A stretch of 64,000 nucleotides of DNA, taken from Branchinecta lynchi (Eukaryota > Arthropoda > Branchiopoda > Anostraca > Branchinectidae). The position numbers were made by a program, and so were the translations under genes. Positions 26,501 through 38,479 of the stretch are shown one piece after another. Numbering within the stretch: the stretch's first letter is position 1; each line of letters begins with the position of its first letter. Location: NCBI GenBank assembly GCA_023053575.1, contig JAKZAP010000160.1, forward strand, positions 1 to 64,000, read 5' to 3'. A model generated the notes under the pieces. The model worked only from the letters and a program-made list of their open reading frames with translations, searched no databases and was not told the DNA's origin.

Positions 26501-29500
26501 TGCGGGAAAACCAACCTTGTGGGAAAACCAACCTTGTGGGGAAACAAACCTTTCGGGAAAACCAACCTTGTGGGAAAACAAACCTTGTGGGAAAACAAAG
26601 CTTGTGGAAAAACAAACCTTGTGGGAAAACAAACCTTGTGGGAAAACCAACGTTATGGGAAAACGAACCTTGTGGGAAAACAAACCTTGTGGGAAAACAA
26701 ACCTTGTGAGAAAACAAACCTTGTGGGAAAACAAACCTTGTGGGAAAACAAACCTTATGGGAAAACAAACCTTGTGGGGAAACAAACCTTGTGGGAAAAC
26801 CAACCTTGCGGGAAAACCAACCTTGGGGGAAAACAAAGCTTGTGGGAAAACAAACCCAGCGGGAAAACCAACCTTGTGGGAAAACCAACCTTGTGGGGAA
26901 ACAATCCTTTCGGGAAAACTAATCTTGAGGGAAAACAAACCCTGCGGGAAAACCAACCTTGTGGGAAAACAAACCTTGTGGGAAAACAAACCTTGTGGGA
27001 AAACAAACCTTGTGGGAAAACAAACCTTTTGGGGAAATAAACCTTGTGGGAAAACCAACCTTGTGAGAAAACTAACGTTGTGGGAAAACCAACCTTGTGG
27101 GAAAACCAACCTAGAGGAAAAACAAATCTTGAGGGAAAACAAACCTTGTGGGAAAACAAACCTTGTGGGAAAGACAACCTAATGGGAAAACCAAAACAGT
27201 GGGAAAACAAACCTTGTGAGAAAACAAACCTTGTGGGAAAACAAACCTTGTGGGGAAACAAACCTTGTGGGAAAACAAACATTGTGTTAAATCAGACCTT
27301 GTGGGTAAACTAACCTTGCGGGAAAACCAACCTTGTGGGAAAACCCACCTTGTGGGAAAACCAACCTTGCGGGAAAACCAACCTTGGGGGAAAACAAACC
27401 TTGTGGGAAAACAAACCTTGTGGAAAAACAAACCTTGTGGGAAAACCAACCTAGTGGGAAAACAAACCTTGGGAGAAAACAAACCTTGTGGGAAAACCAA
27501 CCTTATGGGGAAACAAACCCTGCGGGAAAACCAACCTTCTGGGAAAACCAACCTTGCGGGAAAGCGAACCTTTTGGGAAAACCAACACAGTGGGAAAACA
27601 AACCTTGTGAGAAAAGAATCCTTGTGGGAAAACAAACCTTGTGGGGAAACAAACCTAGTGGGGAAACAAACCTTGTGGGAAAACTAACCTTGTGGGAAAA
27701 CCAATCTTGGGAGAAAACAAAGCTTGTGGGAAAACAAACCTTGTGGGAAAACCAACCTAGTTGGAAAAACAACCTAGTGGGAAAACAAACCTTGTGAGAA
27801 AACAAACCTTGTGGGAAAACCAACCTTATGGGGAAAGCAACCCTGCGGGAAAACCAACCTTGTGGGAAAACCAACCTTGTGGGAAAGCGAACCTTTTGGG
27901 AAAACCAACACAGTGGGAAAACAAACCTTGTGGGAAAACCAACCTTGCGGGAAAACCAACCTTGGGGGAAACCAAACCTTGTGGGAAAACAAACCTTTTG
28001 GGGAAACAAACCTAGTGGGAAAACAAACCTTGTGAGAAAACAATCCTTGTGGGAAAACAAACCTTGTGGGGAAACAAACCTTGCGGGAAAACTAACCTTG
28101 TGGGAAAACAAACCCTGCGGGAAAACCAACCTTGTGGGAAAACCAACCTTGTGGGGAAACAAACCTTTCGAGAAAACTAACCTTGTGGGAAAACAAACCC
28201 TGCGGGAAAACAAACCTTGTGGGAAAACAAACCTTGTGGGAAAACAAACCTTGTGGGAAAAATAACCTTATGGGGAAACAAACCTTGTGGGAAAACCAAC
28301 CTTGTGAGAAAACTAACGTTGTGGGAAAACCAACCTTGTGGGAAAACCAACCTAGAGGAAAAACAAATCTTGAGGGAAAACAAACCTTGTGGGAAAACAA
28401 ACCTTGTGGGAAAGACAACCTTATGGGAAAACCAAAACAGTGGGAAAACAAACCTTGTGAGAAAACAAACCTTGTGGGAAAACAAACCTTGTGGGGAAAC
28501 AAACCTTGTGGGAAAACAAACATTGTGTTAAATCAGACCTTGTGGGAAAACTAACCTTGCGGGAAAACCAACCTTGTGGGAAAACCAACCTTGTGGGAAA
28601 ACCAACCTTGCGGGAAAACCAACCTTGGGGGAAAACAAACCTTGTGGGAAAACAAACCTTGTGGGAAAACAAACCTTGTGGGAAAACCAACCTTGGGGGA
28701 AAACAAACCTTGTGAGAAAACAATCCTTGTGGGAAAACAAACCTTGTGGGGAAACAAACCTTGCGGGAAAACTAACCTTGTGGGAAAACAAACCCTGCGG
28801 GAAAACCAACCTTGTGGGAAAACCAACCTTGTGGGGAAACAAACCTTTCGAGAAAACTAACCTTGTGGGAAAACAAACCCTGCAGGAAAACAAACCTTGT
28901 GGGAAAACAAACCTTGTGGGAAAACAAACCTTGTGGGAAAAATAACCTTATGGGGAAACAAACCTTGTGGGAAAACCAACCTTGTGAGAAAACTAACGTT
29001 GTGGGAAAACCAACCTTGTGGGAAAACCAACCTAGAGGAAAAACAAATCTTGAGGGAAAACAAACCTTGTGGGAAAACAAACCTTGTGGGAAAGACAACC
29101 TTATGGGAAAACCAAAACAGTGGGAAAACAAACCTTGTGAGAAAACAAACCTTGTGGGAAAACAAACCCTGCGGGAAAACAAACCTTGTGGGAAAACAAA
29201 CCTTGTGGGGAAACAAACCTTGTGGGAAAACAAACATTGTGTTAAATCAGACCTTGTGGGAAAACTAACCTTGCGGAAAAACCAACCTTGTGGGAAAACC
29301 AACCTTGTGGGAAAACCAACCTTGCGGGAAAACCAACCTTGTGGGAAATCAAACCTTGTGGGAAAACAAACCTTGTGGGAAAACCAACCTTATGGGGAAA
29401 CAAACAATGCGGGAAAACCAGACTTGTGGGAAAACCAACCTTGCGGGAAAGCGAACCTTTTGGGAAAACCAACACAGTGGGAAAAAAAACCTTGTGAGAA

Positions 29501-30766
29501 AACAATCCTTGTGGGAAAACAAACCTTGTGGGGAAACAAACCTTTTGGGGAAACAAGCCTTGTGGGAAAACTAACCTTATGGGAAAACAAACCTTGCGGG
29601 AAAACTAACCTTGTGGGAAAACAAACCCTGCGGGAAAACCAACCTTGTGGGAAAACCAACCTTGTGGGGAAACAAACCTTTCGGGAAAACCAACCTTGTG
29701 GGAAAACAAACCTTGTGGGAAAACAAACCTTGTGGGAAAACAAACCTTGTGGGAAAACAAACCTTATGAGAAACAAACCTTGTGGGGAAACAACCCTAGT
29801 GGGAAAACAAACCTTGTGGGAAAACCAACCTTGCGGGAAAACCAACCTTGGGGGAAAACAAACAATGTGGGAAAACAAACCTTGTGGGAAAACAAACCTT
29901 GTGGGAAAACCAACCTAGTGGGAAAACAAACCTTGTGAGAAAACAAACCTTGTGGGAAAACCAACCTTACGGGGAAACAAACCCTGCGGGAAAACCAACC
30001 TTGTGGGAAAACCAACCTTGCGGAGCGAACCTTTTGGGAAAACCAACACAGTGGGAAAACAAACCTTGTGAAAAGAATCCTTGTGGGAAAACAAACCTTG
30101 TGGGGAAATAAACCTTGTGGGGAAACAAACCTTGTGGGAAAACTAACCTTGTGGGAAAACCAATCTTGGGAGAAAACAAAGCTTGTGGGAAAACAAACCT
30201 TGTGGGAAAACCAACCTAGTGGGAAAAACAACCTAGTGGGAAAACAAACCTTGTGAGAAAACAAACCTTGTGGGAAAACCAACCTTATGGGGAAAGCAAC
30301 CCTGCGGGAAAACCAACCTTGTGGGAAAACCAACCTTGTGGGAAAGCGAACCTTTTGGGAAAACCAACACAGTGGGAAAACAAACCTTGTGGGAAAACCA
30401 ACCTTGCGGGAAAACCAACCTTGGGGGAAACCAAACCTTGTGGGAAAACAAACCTTTTGGGGAAACAAACCTAGTGGGAAAACAAACCTTGTGAGAAAAC
30501 AATCCTTGTGGGAAAACAAACCTTGTGGGGAAACAAACCTTGCGGGAAAACTAACCTTGTGGGAAAACAAACCCTGCGGGAAAACCAACCTTGTGGGGAA
30601 ACCAACCTTGTGGGGAAACAAACCTTTCGAGAAAACTAACCTTGTGGGAAAACAAACCCTGCGGGAAAACCAACCTTGTGGGAAAACAAACCTTGTGGGA
30701 AAACAAACCTTGTGGGAAAACAAACCTTATGGGGAAACAAACCTTGTGGGAAAACCAACCTTGTGA
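20518..30766 (+). repeat. Higher-order repeat block, units of about 2.45-2.69 kb, four or more copies
   Basis: Homologous modules begin near 20,518, 22,966 and 25,652. Equivalent later modules lie near 27,774 and 30,233. The offsets are 2,448 bp (144 monomers), 2,686 bp (158), 2,482 bp (146) and about 2,459 bp. The stretch 22,590-24,240 matches 25,276-26,926 with very few substitutions. The 238-bp difference between 2,448 and 2,686 is 14 monomers, consistent with local duplication near 24,233-24,480, where an AACCCAGCGGG-containing module is repeated. This is typical of satellite homogenisation by unequal exchange. Confidence 0.75.
28016..29168 (+). repeat. Tandem duplication of 680 bp (40 monomers)
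   Basis: The segment 28,016-28,488 is repeated at 28,696-29,168. Both copies include the CTTTCGAGAAAAC unit, the GGGAAAAATAACC unit, the CTAGAGGAAAAACAAATC unit and the GGGAAAGACAACC unit. Single differences such as CTGCGGG against CTGCAGG (near 28,871) separate the copies. Confidence 0.75.
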
Positions 30767-33700
30767 GAAAACTAACGTTGTGGGAAAACCAACCTTGTGG
30801 GAAAACCAACCTAGAGGAAAAACAAATCTTGAGGGAAAACAAACCTTGTGGGAAAACAAACCTTGTGGGAAAGACAACCTTATGGGAAAACCAAAACAGT
30901 GGGAAAACAAACCTTGTGAGAAAACAAACCTTGTGGGAAAACAAACCTTGTGGGGAAACAAACCTTGTGGGAAAACAAACATTGTGTTAAATCAGACCTT
31001 GTGGGAAAACCAACCTTGCGGGAAAACCAACCTTGTGGGAAAACCAACCTTGTGGGAAAACCAACCTTGTGGGAAAACCAACCTTGCGGGAAAACCAACC
31101 TTGGGGGAAAACAAACCTTGTGGGAAAACAAACCTTGTGGGAAAACAAACCTTGTGGGAAAACAAACCTTGTGGGAAAAATAACCTTATGGGGAAACAAA
31201 CCTTGTGGGAAAACCAACCTTGTGAGAAAACTAACGTTGTGGGAAAACCAACCTTGTGGGAAAACCAACCTAGAGGAAAAACAAATCTTGAGGGAAAACA
31301 AACCTTGTGGGAAAACAAACCTTGTGAGAAAACAATCCTTGTGGGAAAACAAACCTTGTGGGAAAACAAACCTTGTGGGAAAACCAACCTTGTGGGAAAA
31401 CAAACCTTGTGAGAAAACAAACCTTGTGGGAAAACCAACCTTATGGGGAAACAAACCCTGCGGGAAAACCAGCCTTGTGGGAAAACCAACCTTGCGGGAA
31501 AGCGAACCTTTTGGGAAAACCAACACAGTGGGAAAACAAACCTTGTGAGAAAACAATCCTTGTGGGAAAACAAACCTTGTGGGGAAACAAACCTTTTGGG
31601 GAAACAAGCCTTGTGGGAAAACTAACCTTATGGGAAAACAAACCTTGCGGGAAAACTAACCTTGTGGGAAAACAAACCCTGCGGGAAAACCAACCTTGTG
31701 GGAAAACCAACCTTGTGGGGAAACAAACCTTTCGGGAAAACCAACCTTGTGGGAAAACAAACCTTGTGGGAAAACAAACCTTGTGGGAAAACAAACCTTG
31801 TGGGAAAACAAACCTTACGAGAAAACAAACCTTGTGGGGAAACAAACCTAGTGGGAAAACAAACCTTGTGGGAAAACCAACCTTGCGGGAAAACCAACCT
31901 TGGGGGAAAACAAAGCTTGTGGGAAAACAAACCTTGTGGGAAAACCAACCTTGCGGGAAAGCGAACCTTTTGGGAAAACCAACACAGTGGGAAAACCAAC
32001 CTTGTCGGAAAACCAACCTTGCGGGAAAACCAACCTTGGGGGAAAACAAAGCTTGTGGGAAAACAAACCTTGTGGGAAAACCAACCTAGTGGGAAAAACA
32101 ACCTAGTGGGAAAACAAACCTTGTGAGAAAACAAACCTTGTGGGAAAACCAAACTTATGGGGAAAGCAACCCTGCGGGAAAACCAAGCTTGTGGGAAAAC
32201 CAACCTTGTGGGAAAGCGAACCTTTTGGGAAAACCAACACAGTGGGAAAACAAACCTTGTGGGAAAACCAACCTTGCGGGAAAACCAACCTTGGGGGAAA
32301 ACAAACCTTGTGGGAAAACAAACCTTGTGGGGAAACAAACCTAGTGGGAAAACAAACCTTGTGAGAAAACAATCCTTGTGGGAAAACAAACCTTGTGGGG
32401 AAACAAACCTTGCGGGAAAACTAACCTTGTGGGAAAACAAACCCTGCGGGAAAACCAACCTTGTGGGAAAACCAACCTTGTGGGGAAACAAACCTTTCGG
32501 GAAAACCAACCTTGTTGGAAAACAAACCTTGTGGGAAAACAAACCTTGTGGGAAAACAAACCTTGTGGGAAAATAAACCTTGTGAGACAACAAACCTTGT
32601 GGGGAAACAAACCTAGTGGGAAAACAATGCTTGTGAGAAAAAAAACCTAGTGGGAAAACAAACCTTGTGAGAAAACAAACCTTGTGGGAAAACCAACCTT
32701 ATGGGAAAACAAACCTTGTGGGAAAACAAACCTTGTGGGAAAACAAACCTTGTGGGAAAACAAACCTTATGGGAAAACAAACCTTGTGGGGAAACAAACC
32801 TTGTGGGAAAACCAACCTTGCGGGAAAACCAACCTTGTGGGAAAACCAACCTTTTGGGAAAGCGAACCTTTTGGGAAAACCAACACAGTGGGAAAACAAA
32901 CCTAGTGGGAAAACCAACCTTGCGGGAAAACCAACCTTGGGGGAAAACAAACCTTGTGGGAAAACAAACCTTGTGGGGAAACAAACCTAGTGGGAAAACA
33001 AACCTTGTGGGAAAACAATGCTTGTGGGAAAACAAACCTTGTGGGGAAACAAACCTTGCGGGAAAACTAACCTTGTGGGAAAACAAACCCTGCGGGAAAA
33101 CCAACCTTGTGGGAAAACCAACCTTGTTTGGAAACAAACCTTTCGGGAAAACGAACCTTGTGGGAAAACAAACCCTGCGGGAAAACCAACCTTGTGGGAA
33201 AACAAACCTTGTGGGAAAACAAACCTTGTGGGAAAACAAACCTTATGGGGAAACAAACCTTGTGGGAAAACCAACCTTGTGAGCAAACTAACGTTGTGGG
33301 AAAACCAACCTTGTGGGAAAACCAACCTAGAGGAAGAATAAATCTTGAGGGAAAACAAACCTTGTGGGAAAACAAACCTTGTGGGAAAGACAACCTTATG
33401 GGAAAACCAAAACAGGGGGAAAACAAACCTTGTGAGAAAACAAACCTTGTGGGAAAACAAACCTTGTGGGGAAACAAACCTTGTGGGAAAACAAACATTG
33501 TGTTAAATCAGACCTTGTGGGAAAACTAACCTTGCAGGAAAACCAACCTTGTGGGAAAACCAACCTTGTGGGAAAACCAACCTTGCGGGAAAACCAACCT
33601 TGGGGGAAAACAAACCTTGTGGGAAAACAAACCTTGTGGGAAAACAAACCTTGTGGGAAAACCAACCTAGTGGGAAAACAAACCTTGTGAGAAAACAAAC

Positions 33701-35947
33701 CTTGTGGGAAAACCAACCTTATGGGGAAACAAACCCTGCGGGAAAACCAACCTTGTGGGAAAACCAACCTTGCGGGAAAGCGAACCTTTTGGGAAAACCA
33801 ACACAGTGGGAAAACAAACCTTGTGAGAAAACAATCCTTGTGGGAAAACAAACCTTGTGGGGAAACAAACCTTGTGGGGAAAAAACCTTGTGGGAAAACT
33901 AACCTTGTGGGAAAACAAACCTTGCGGGAAAACTAACCTTGTGGGAAAACAAGCCCTGCGGGAAAACCAACCTTGTGGGAAAAACAAACCTTGTGGGGAA
34001 ACAAACCTTTCGGGAAAACCAACCTTGTGGGAAAACAAACCTTGTGGGAAAACAAACCTTGTGGGAAAACAAACCTTGTGGGAAAACAAACCTTGTGAGA
34101 AAACAAACCTTGTGGGGGAACAAACCTAGTGGGAAAACAAACCTTGTGAGAAAACAAACCTTGTGGGAAAACCAACCTTATGGGAAAACAAACCTAGTGG
34201 GAAAAAAAACCTTGTGGGAAAAAAAACCTTTCGGGAAAACCAACCTTGTGGGAAAACAAACCTTGTGGGAAAACAAACCTTGTGGGAAAACAAACCTTGT
34301 GGGAAAACAAACCTTATGGGAAAACAAACCTTGTGGGGAAACAAACCTTGTGGGAAAACCAACCTTGCGTGAAAGCGAACCTTTTTGGGAAAACCAACAC
34401 AGTGGGAAAACAAACCTTGTGGGAAAACCAACCTTGCACCAACCTTGAGGGAAAACAAAGCTTGTGGGAAAACAAACCTTGTGGGAAAACCAACCTAGTG
34501 GGAAAAACAACCTAGTGGGAAAACAAACCTTGTGAGAAAACAAACCTTGTGGGAAAACCAACCTTATGGGGAAAGCAACCCTGCGGGAAAACCAACCTTG
34601 TGGGAAAACCAACCTTGTGGGAAAGCGAACCTTTTGGGAAAACCAACACAGTGGGAAAACAAACCTTGTGGGAAAACCAACCTTGCGGGAAAACCAACCT
34701 TGGGGGAAACAAACCTAGTGGGAAAAAAAACCTTGTGAGAAAACAATCCTTGTGGGAAAACAAACCTTGTGGGGAAACAAACCTTGCGGAAAAACTAACC
34801 TTGTGGGAAAACAAATCCTGCGGGAAAACCAACCTTTTGGGAAAACCAACCTTGTGGGGAAATAAACCTTTCGGGAAAACTAACCTTGTGGGAAAACAAA
34901 CCCTGCGGGAAAACCAACCTTGTGGGAAAACTAACCTTGTGGGAAAACAAACCTTGTGGGAAAATAAACCTTATGGGGAAACAACCCTTGTGGGAAAACC
35001 AACCTTGTGAGAAAACTAACGTTGTGGGAAAACCAACCTTGTGGGAAAACCAACCTAGAGGAAAAACAAATCTTGAGGGAAAACAAACCTTGTGGGAAAA
35101 CAAACCTTGTGGGAAAGACAACCTTATGGGAAAACCAAAACAGTGGGAAAACAAACCTTGTGATAAAACAAACCTTGTGGGAAAACAAACCTTATGGGAA
35201 AACAAACCTTGTTGGAAAACAAACCTTGTGGGAAAACAAACCTTGTGAGAAAACAAACCTTGTGGGAAAACAAACCTTATGGGAAAACAAACCTTGTGGG
35301 GAAACAAACCTTGTGGGAAAACCAACCTTGCGAACCTTTTGGGAAAACCAACACAGTGGGAAAACAAACCTTGTGGGAAAACCAACCTTGCGGGAAAACC
35401 AACCTTGGGGGAAAACAAACCTTGTGGGAAAACAAACCTTATGGGAAAACAAACCTTGTGGGAAAACCAACCTAGTGGGAAAACGAACCTTGTGAGAAAA
35501 CAAACCTTGTGGGAAAACCAACCTTATGGGGAAACAAACCCTGCGGGAAAACCAACCTTGTGGGAAAATCAACCTTGCGGGAAAGCGAACCTTTTGGGAA
35601 AACCAACCTTGTGGGAAAACCAACCTTATGGGAAAACAAACCTAGTGGGAAAACAAACCTTGTGGGAAAGCGAACCTTTTGGGAAAACCAACACAGTGGG
35701 AAAACAAACCTTGTGAGAAAAAAATCCTTGTGAGAAAACAATCCTTGTGGTAAAACAAACCTTGTGGGGAAACAAACCTTGTGGGGAAACAAACCTTGTG
35801 GGAAAACTAACCTTGTGGGAAAACAAACCTTGCGAGAAAACTAACCTTGTGGGAAAACAAACCCTGTGGGAAAACCTACCTTGTGGGAAAACCAACCTTG
35901 TGGGAAAACAAACCTTGTGGGAAAACAAACCTTGTGGGAAAACAAAA

Positions 35948-37052
35948 CTTGTGGGAAAACAAACCTTGTGAGAAAACAAACCTTGTGGGGAAACAAACCT
36001 AGTGGGAAAACAAACCTTGTGAGAAAACAAACCTTGTGGGAAAACCAACCTTATGGGAAAACAAACCTAGTGGGAAAACAAACCTTGTGGGAAAGCGAAC
36101 CTTTTGGGAAAACCAACACAGTGGGAAAACAAACCTTGTGAGAAAAAAATCCTTGTGGGAAAACAAACCTTGTGGGGAAACAAACCTTGTGGGGAAACAA
36201 ACCTTGTGGGAAAACAAACCTTGTGGGGAAACAAACCTAGTGGGAAAACAAACCTTGTGAGAAAACAAACCCTGCGGGAAAACCAACCTTGTGGGAAAAC
36301 CAACCTTGTGGGAAAACCAACCTTGCGGGAAAACCAACCTTGTGGGAAAACAAACCTTATGGGAAAACAAACCTTGTGGGAAAACAAACCTTGTGAGAAA
36401 ACAAACCTTGTGGGAAAACCAACCTTATGGGGAAACAAACCCTGCGGGAAAACCAACCTTGTGGGAAAATCAATCTTGCGGGAAAGCGAACCTTTTGGGA
36501 AAACCAACACAGTGGGAAAACAAACCTTGTGAGAAAACAATCCTTGTGGGAAAACAAACCTTGTGGGGAAACAAACCTTGTGGGGAAACAAACCTTATGA
36601 GAAAACTAACCTTGTGGGAAAACAAACCTTGCGGGAAAACTAACCTTGTGGGAAAACAAACCCTGCGGGAAAACCAACCTTGTGGGAAAACCAACCTTGT
36701 GGGAAAACAAACCTTGTTGGAAAACAAACCTTGTGGGAAAACAAACCTTGTGAGAAAACAAACCTTGTGGGGAAACAAACCTAGTGGGAAAACAAACCTT
36801 GTGAGAAAACAAACCTTGTGGGAAAACCAACCTTATGGGAAAACAAACCTAGTGGGAAAACAAACCTTGTGGGAAAGCGAACCTTTTGGGAAAACCAACA
36901 CAGTGGGAAAACAAACCTTGTGAGAAAACAATCCTTGTGGGAAAACAAACCTTGTGGGGAAACAAACCTTGTGGGGAAACAAACCTTGTGGGAAAACAAA
37001 CCTTGTGGGGAAACAAACCTAGTGGGAAAACAAACCTTGTGAGAAAACAAAC
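35948..37052 (+). repeat. Tandem duplication of 782 bp (46 monomers)
   Basis: The segment 35,948-36,270 recurs at 36,730-37,052. Both contain the same succession: GTGAG unit, TTATGGG unit, CTAGTGGG unit, AAAGCGAACCTTTTGGG unit and AACACAGTGGG unit. The first copy has GAGAAAAAAATCC where the second has GAGAAAACAATCC. Confidence 0.65.
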
Positions 37053-37426
37053 CTTGTGGGAAAACCAACCTTATGGGAAAACAAACCTAGTGGGAAAACA
37101 AACCTTGTGGGGAAACAAACCTTGTGGGAAAACAAACCTTATGGGAAGACAAACCTTGTGGGGAAACAAACCTTTCGGGAAAACCAACCTTGTGGGAAAA
37201 CAAACCTTGTGGGAAAACAAACCTTGTGGGAAAACAAACCTTGTGGGAAAACAAACCTTGTGGGAAAACAAACCTTATGGGAAGACAAACCTTGTGGGGA
37301 AACAAACCTTGTGGGAAAACCAACCTTGCGGGAAAGCGAACCTTTTGGGAAAACCAACACAGTGGGAAAATAAACCTTGTGGGAAAACCAACCTTGCGGG
37401 AAAACCAACCTTGGGGGAAAACAAAG

Positions 37427-37439
37427 CCAACAAGGTTAG
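37427..37439 (-). repeat. 13-bp inverted micro-insertion in a monomer
   Basis: Between AAAG and CTTGTGGG, which are normally contiguous (AAAGCTTGTGGG), lies CCAACAAGGTTAG. Its reverse complement, CTAACCTTGTTGG, is satellite sequence, so this is a short fragment of the array in opposite orientation. The identical insertion occurs at 54,106-54,118, showing that the two regions share ancestry. Confidence 0.75.
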
Positions 37440-38479
37440 CTTGTGGGAAAACAAACCTTGTGGGAAAACCAACCTTATGGGGAAAGCAACCCTGCGGGAA
37501 AACCAACCTTGTGGGAAAACCAGCCTTGTGGGAAAACCAACCTTTCGGGAAAACCAACCTTGGGGGAAAACAAACCTTGTGGGAAAACAAACCTTGTGGG
37601 GAAACAAACCTAGTGGGAAAACAAACCTTGTGAGAAAACAATCCTTGTGGGAAAACAAACCTTGTGGGGAAACAAACCTTGCGGGAAAACTAACCTTGTG
37701 GGAAAACAAACCCTGCGGGAAAACCAACCTTGTGGGAAAACCAACCTTGTGGGGAAACAAACCTTTCGGGAAAACCAACCTTGTGGGAAAACAAACCTTG
37801 TGTTAAAACAAACCTTGTGGGAAAACAAACCTTGTGAGAAAACAAACCTTGTGGGGAAACAAACCTAGTGGGAAAACAAACCTTGTGAGAAAACAAACCT
37901 TGTGGGAAAACCAACCTTATGGGAAAACAAACCTAGTGGGAAAACAAACCTTGTGGGGAAACAAACCTTGTGGGAAAACAAACCTTGTGGGAAAACAGAC
38001 CTTGTGGGGAAACAAAACTTGTGGGGAAACAAACCTTATGAGAAAACAAACCTTGTCGGAAAACCAACCTTATGGGGAAAGAAACCCTGCGGGAAAACCA
38101 ACCTTGGGGGAAAACAAACCTTGTGGGAAAACAAACCTAGTGGGAAAAACAACCTAGTGGGAAAACAAACCTTGTGAGAAAACAAGCCTTGTGGAAAAAC
38201 CAACCTAGTGGGAAAAACAACCTAGTGGGAAAACAAACCTTGTGAGAAAACAAACCTTGTCGGAAAACCAACCTTATGGGGAAAGAAACCCTTCGGGAAA
38301 ACCAACCTTGGGGGAAAACCAACCTTGTGGGAAAACCAACCTTGTGGGAAAGCAAACCTTTTGGGAAAACCAACACAGTGGGAAAACAAACCTTGTGAGA
38401 AAAAAATCCTTGTGGGAAAACAAACCTTGTGGAGAAACAAACCTTGTTGGAAAACTAACCTTTTGGGAAAACCAGCCTT

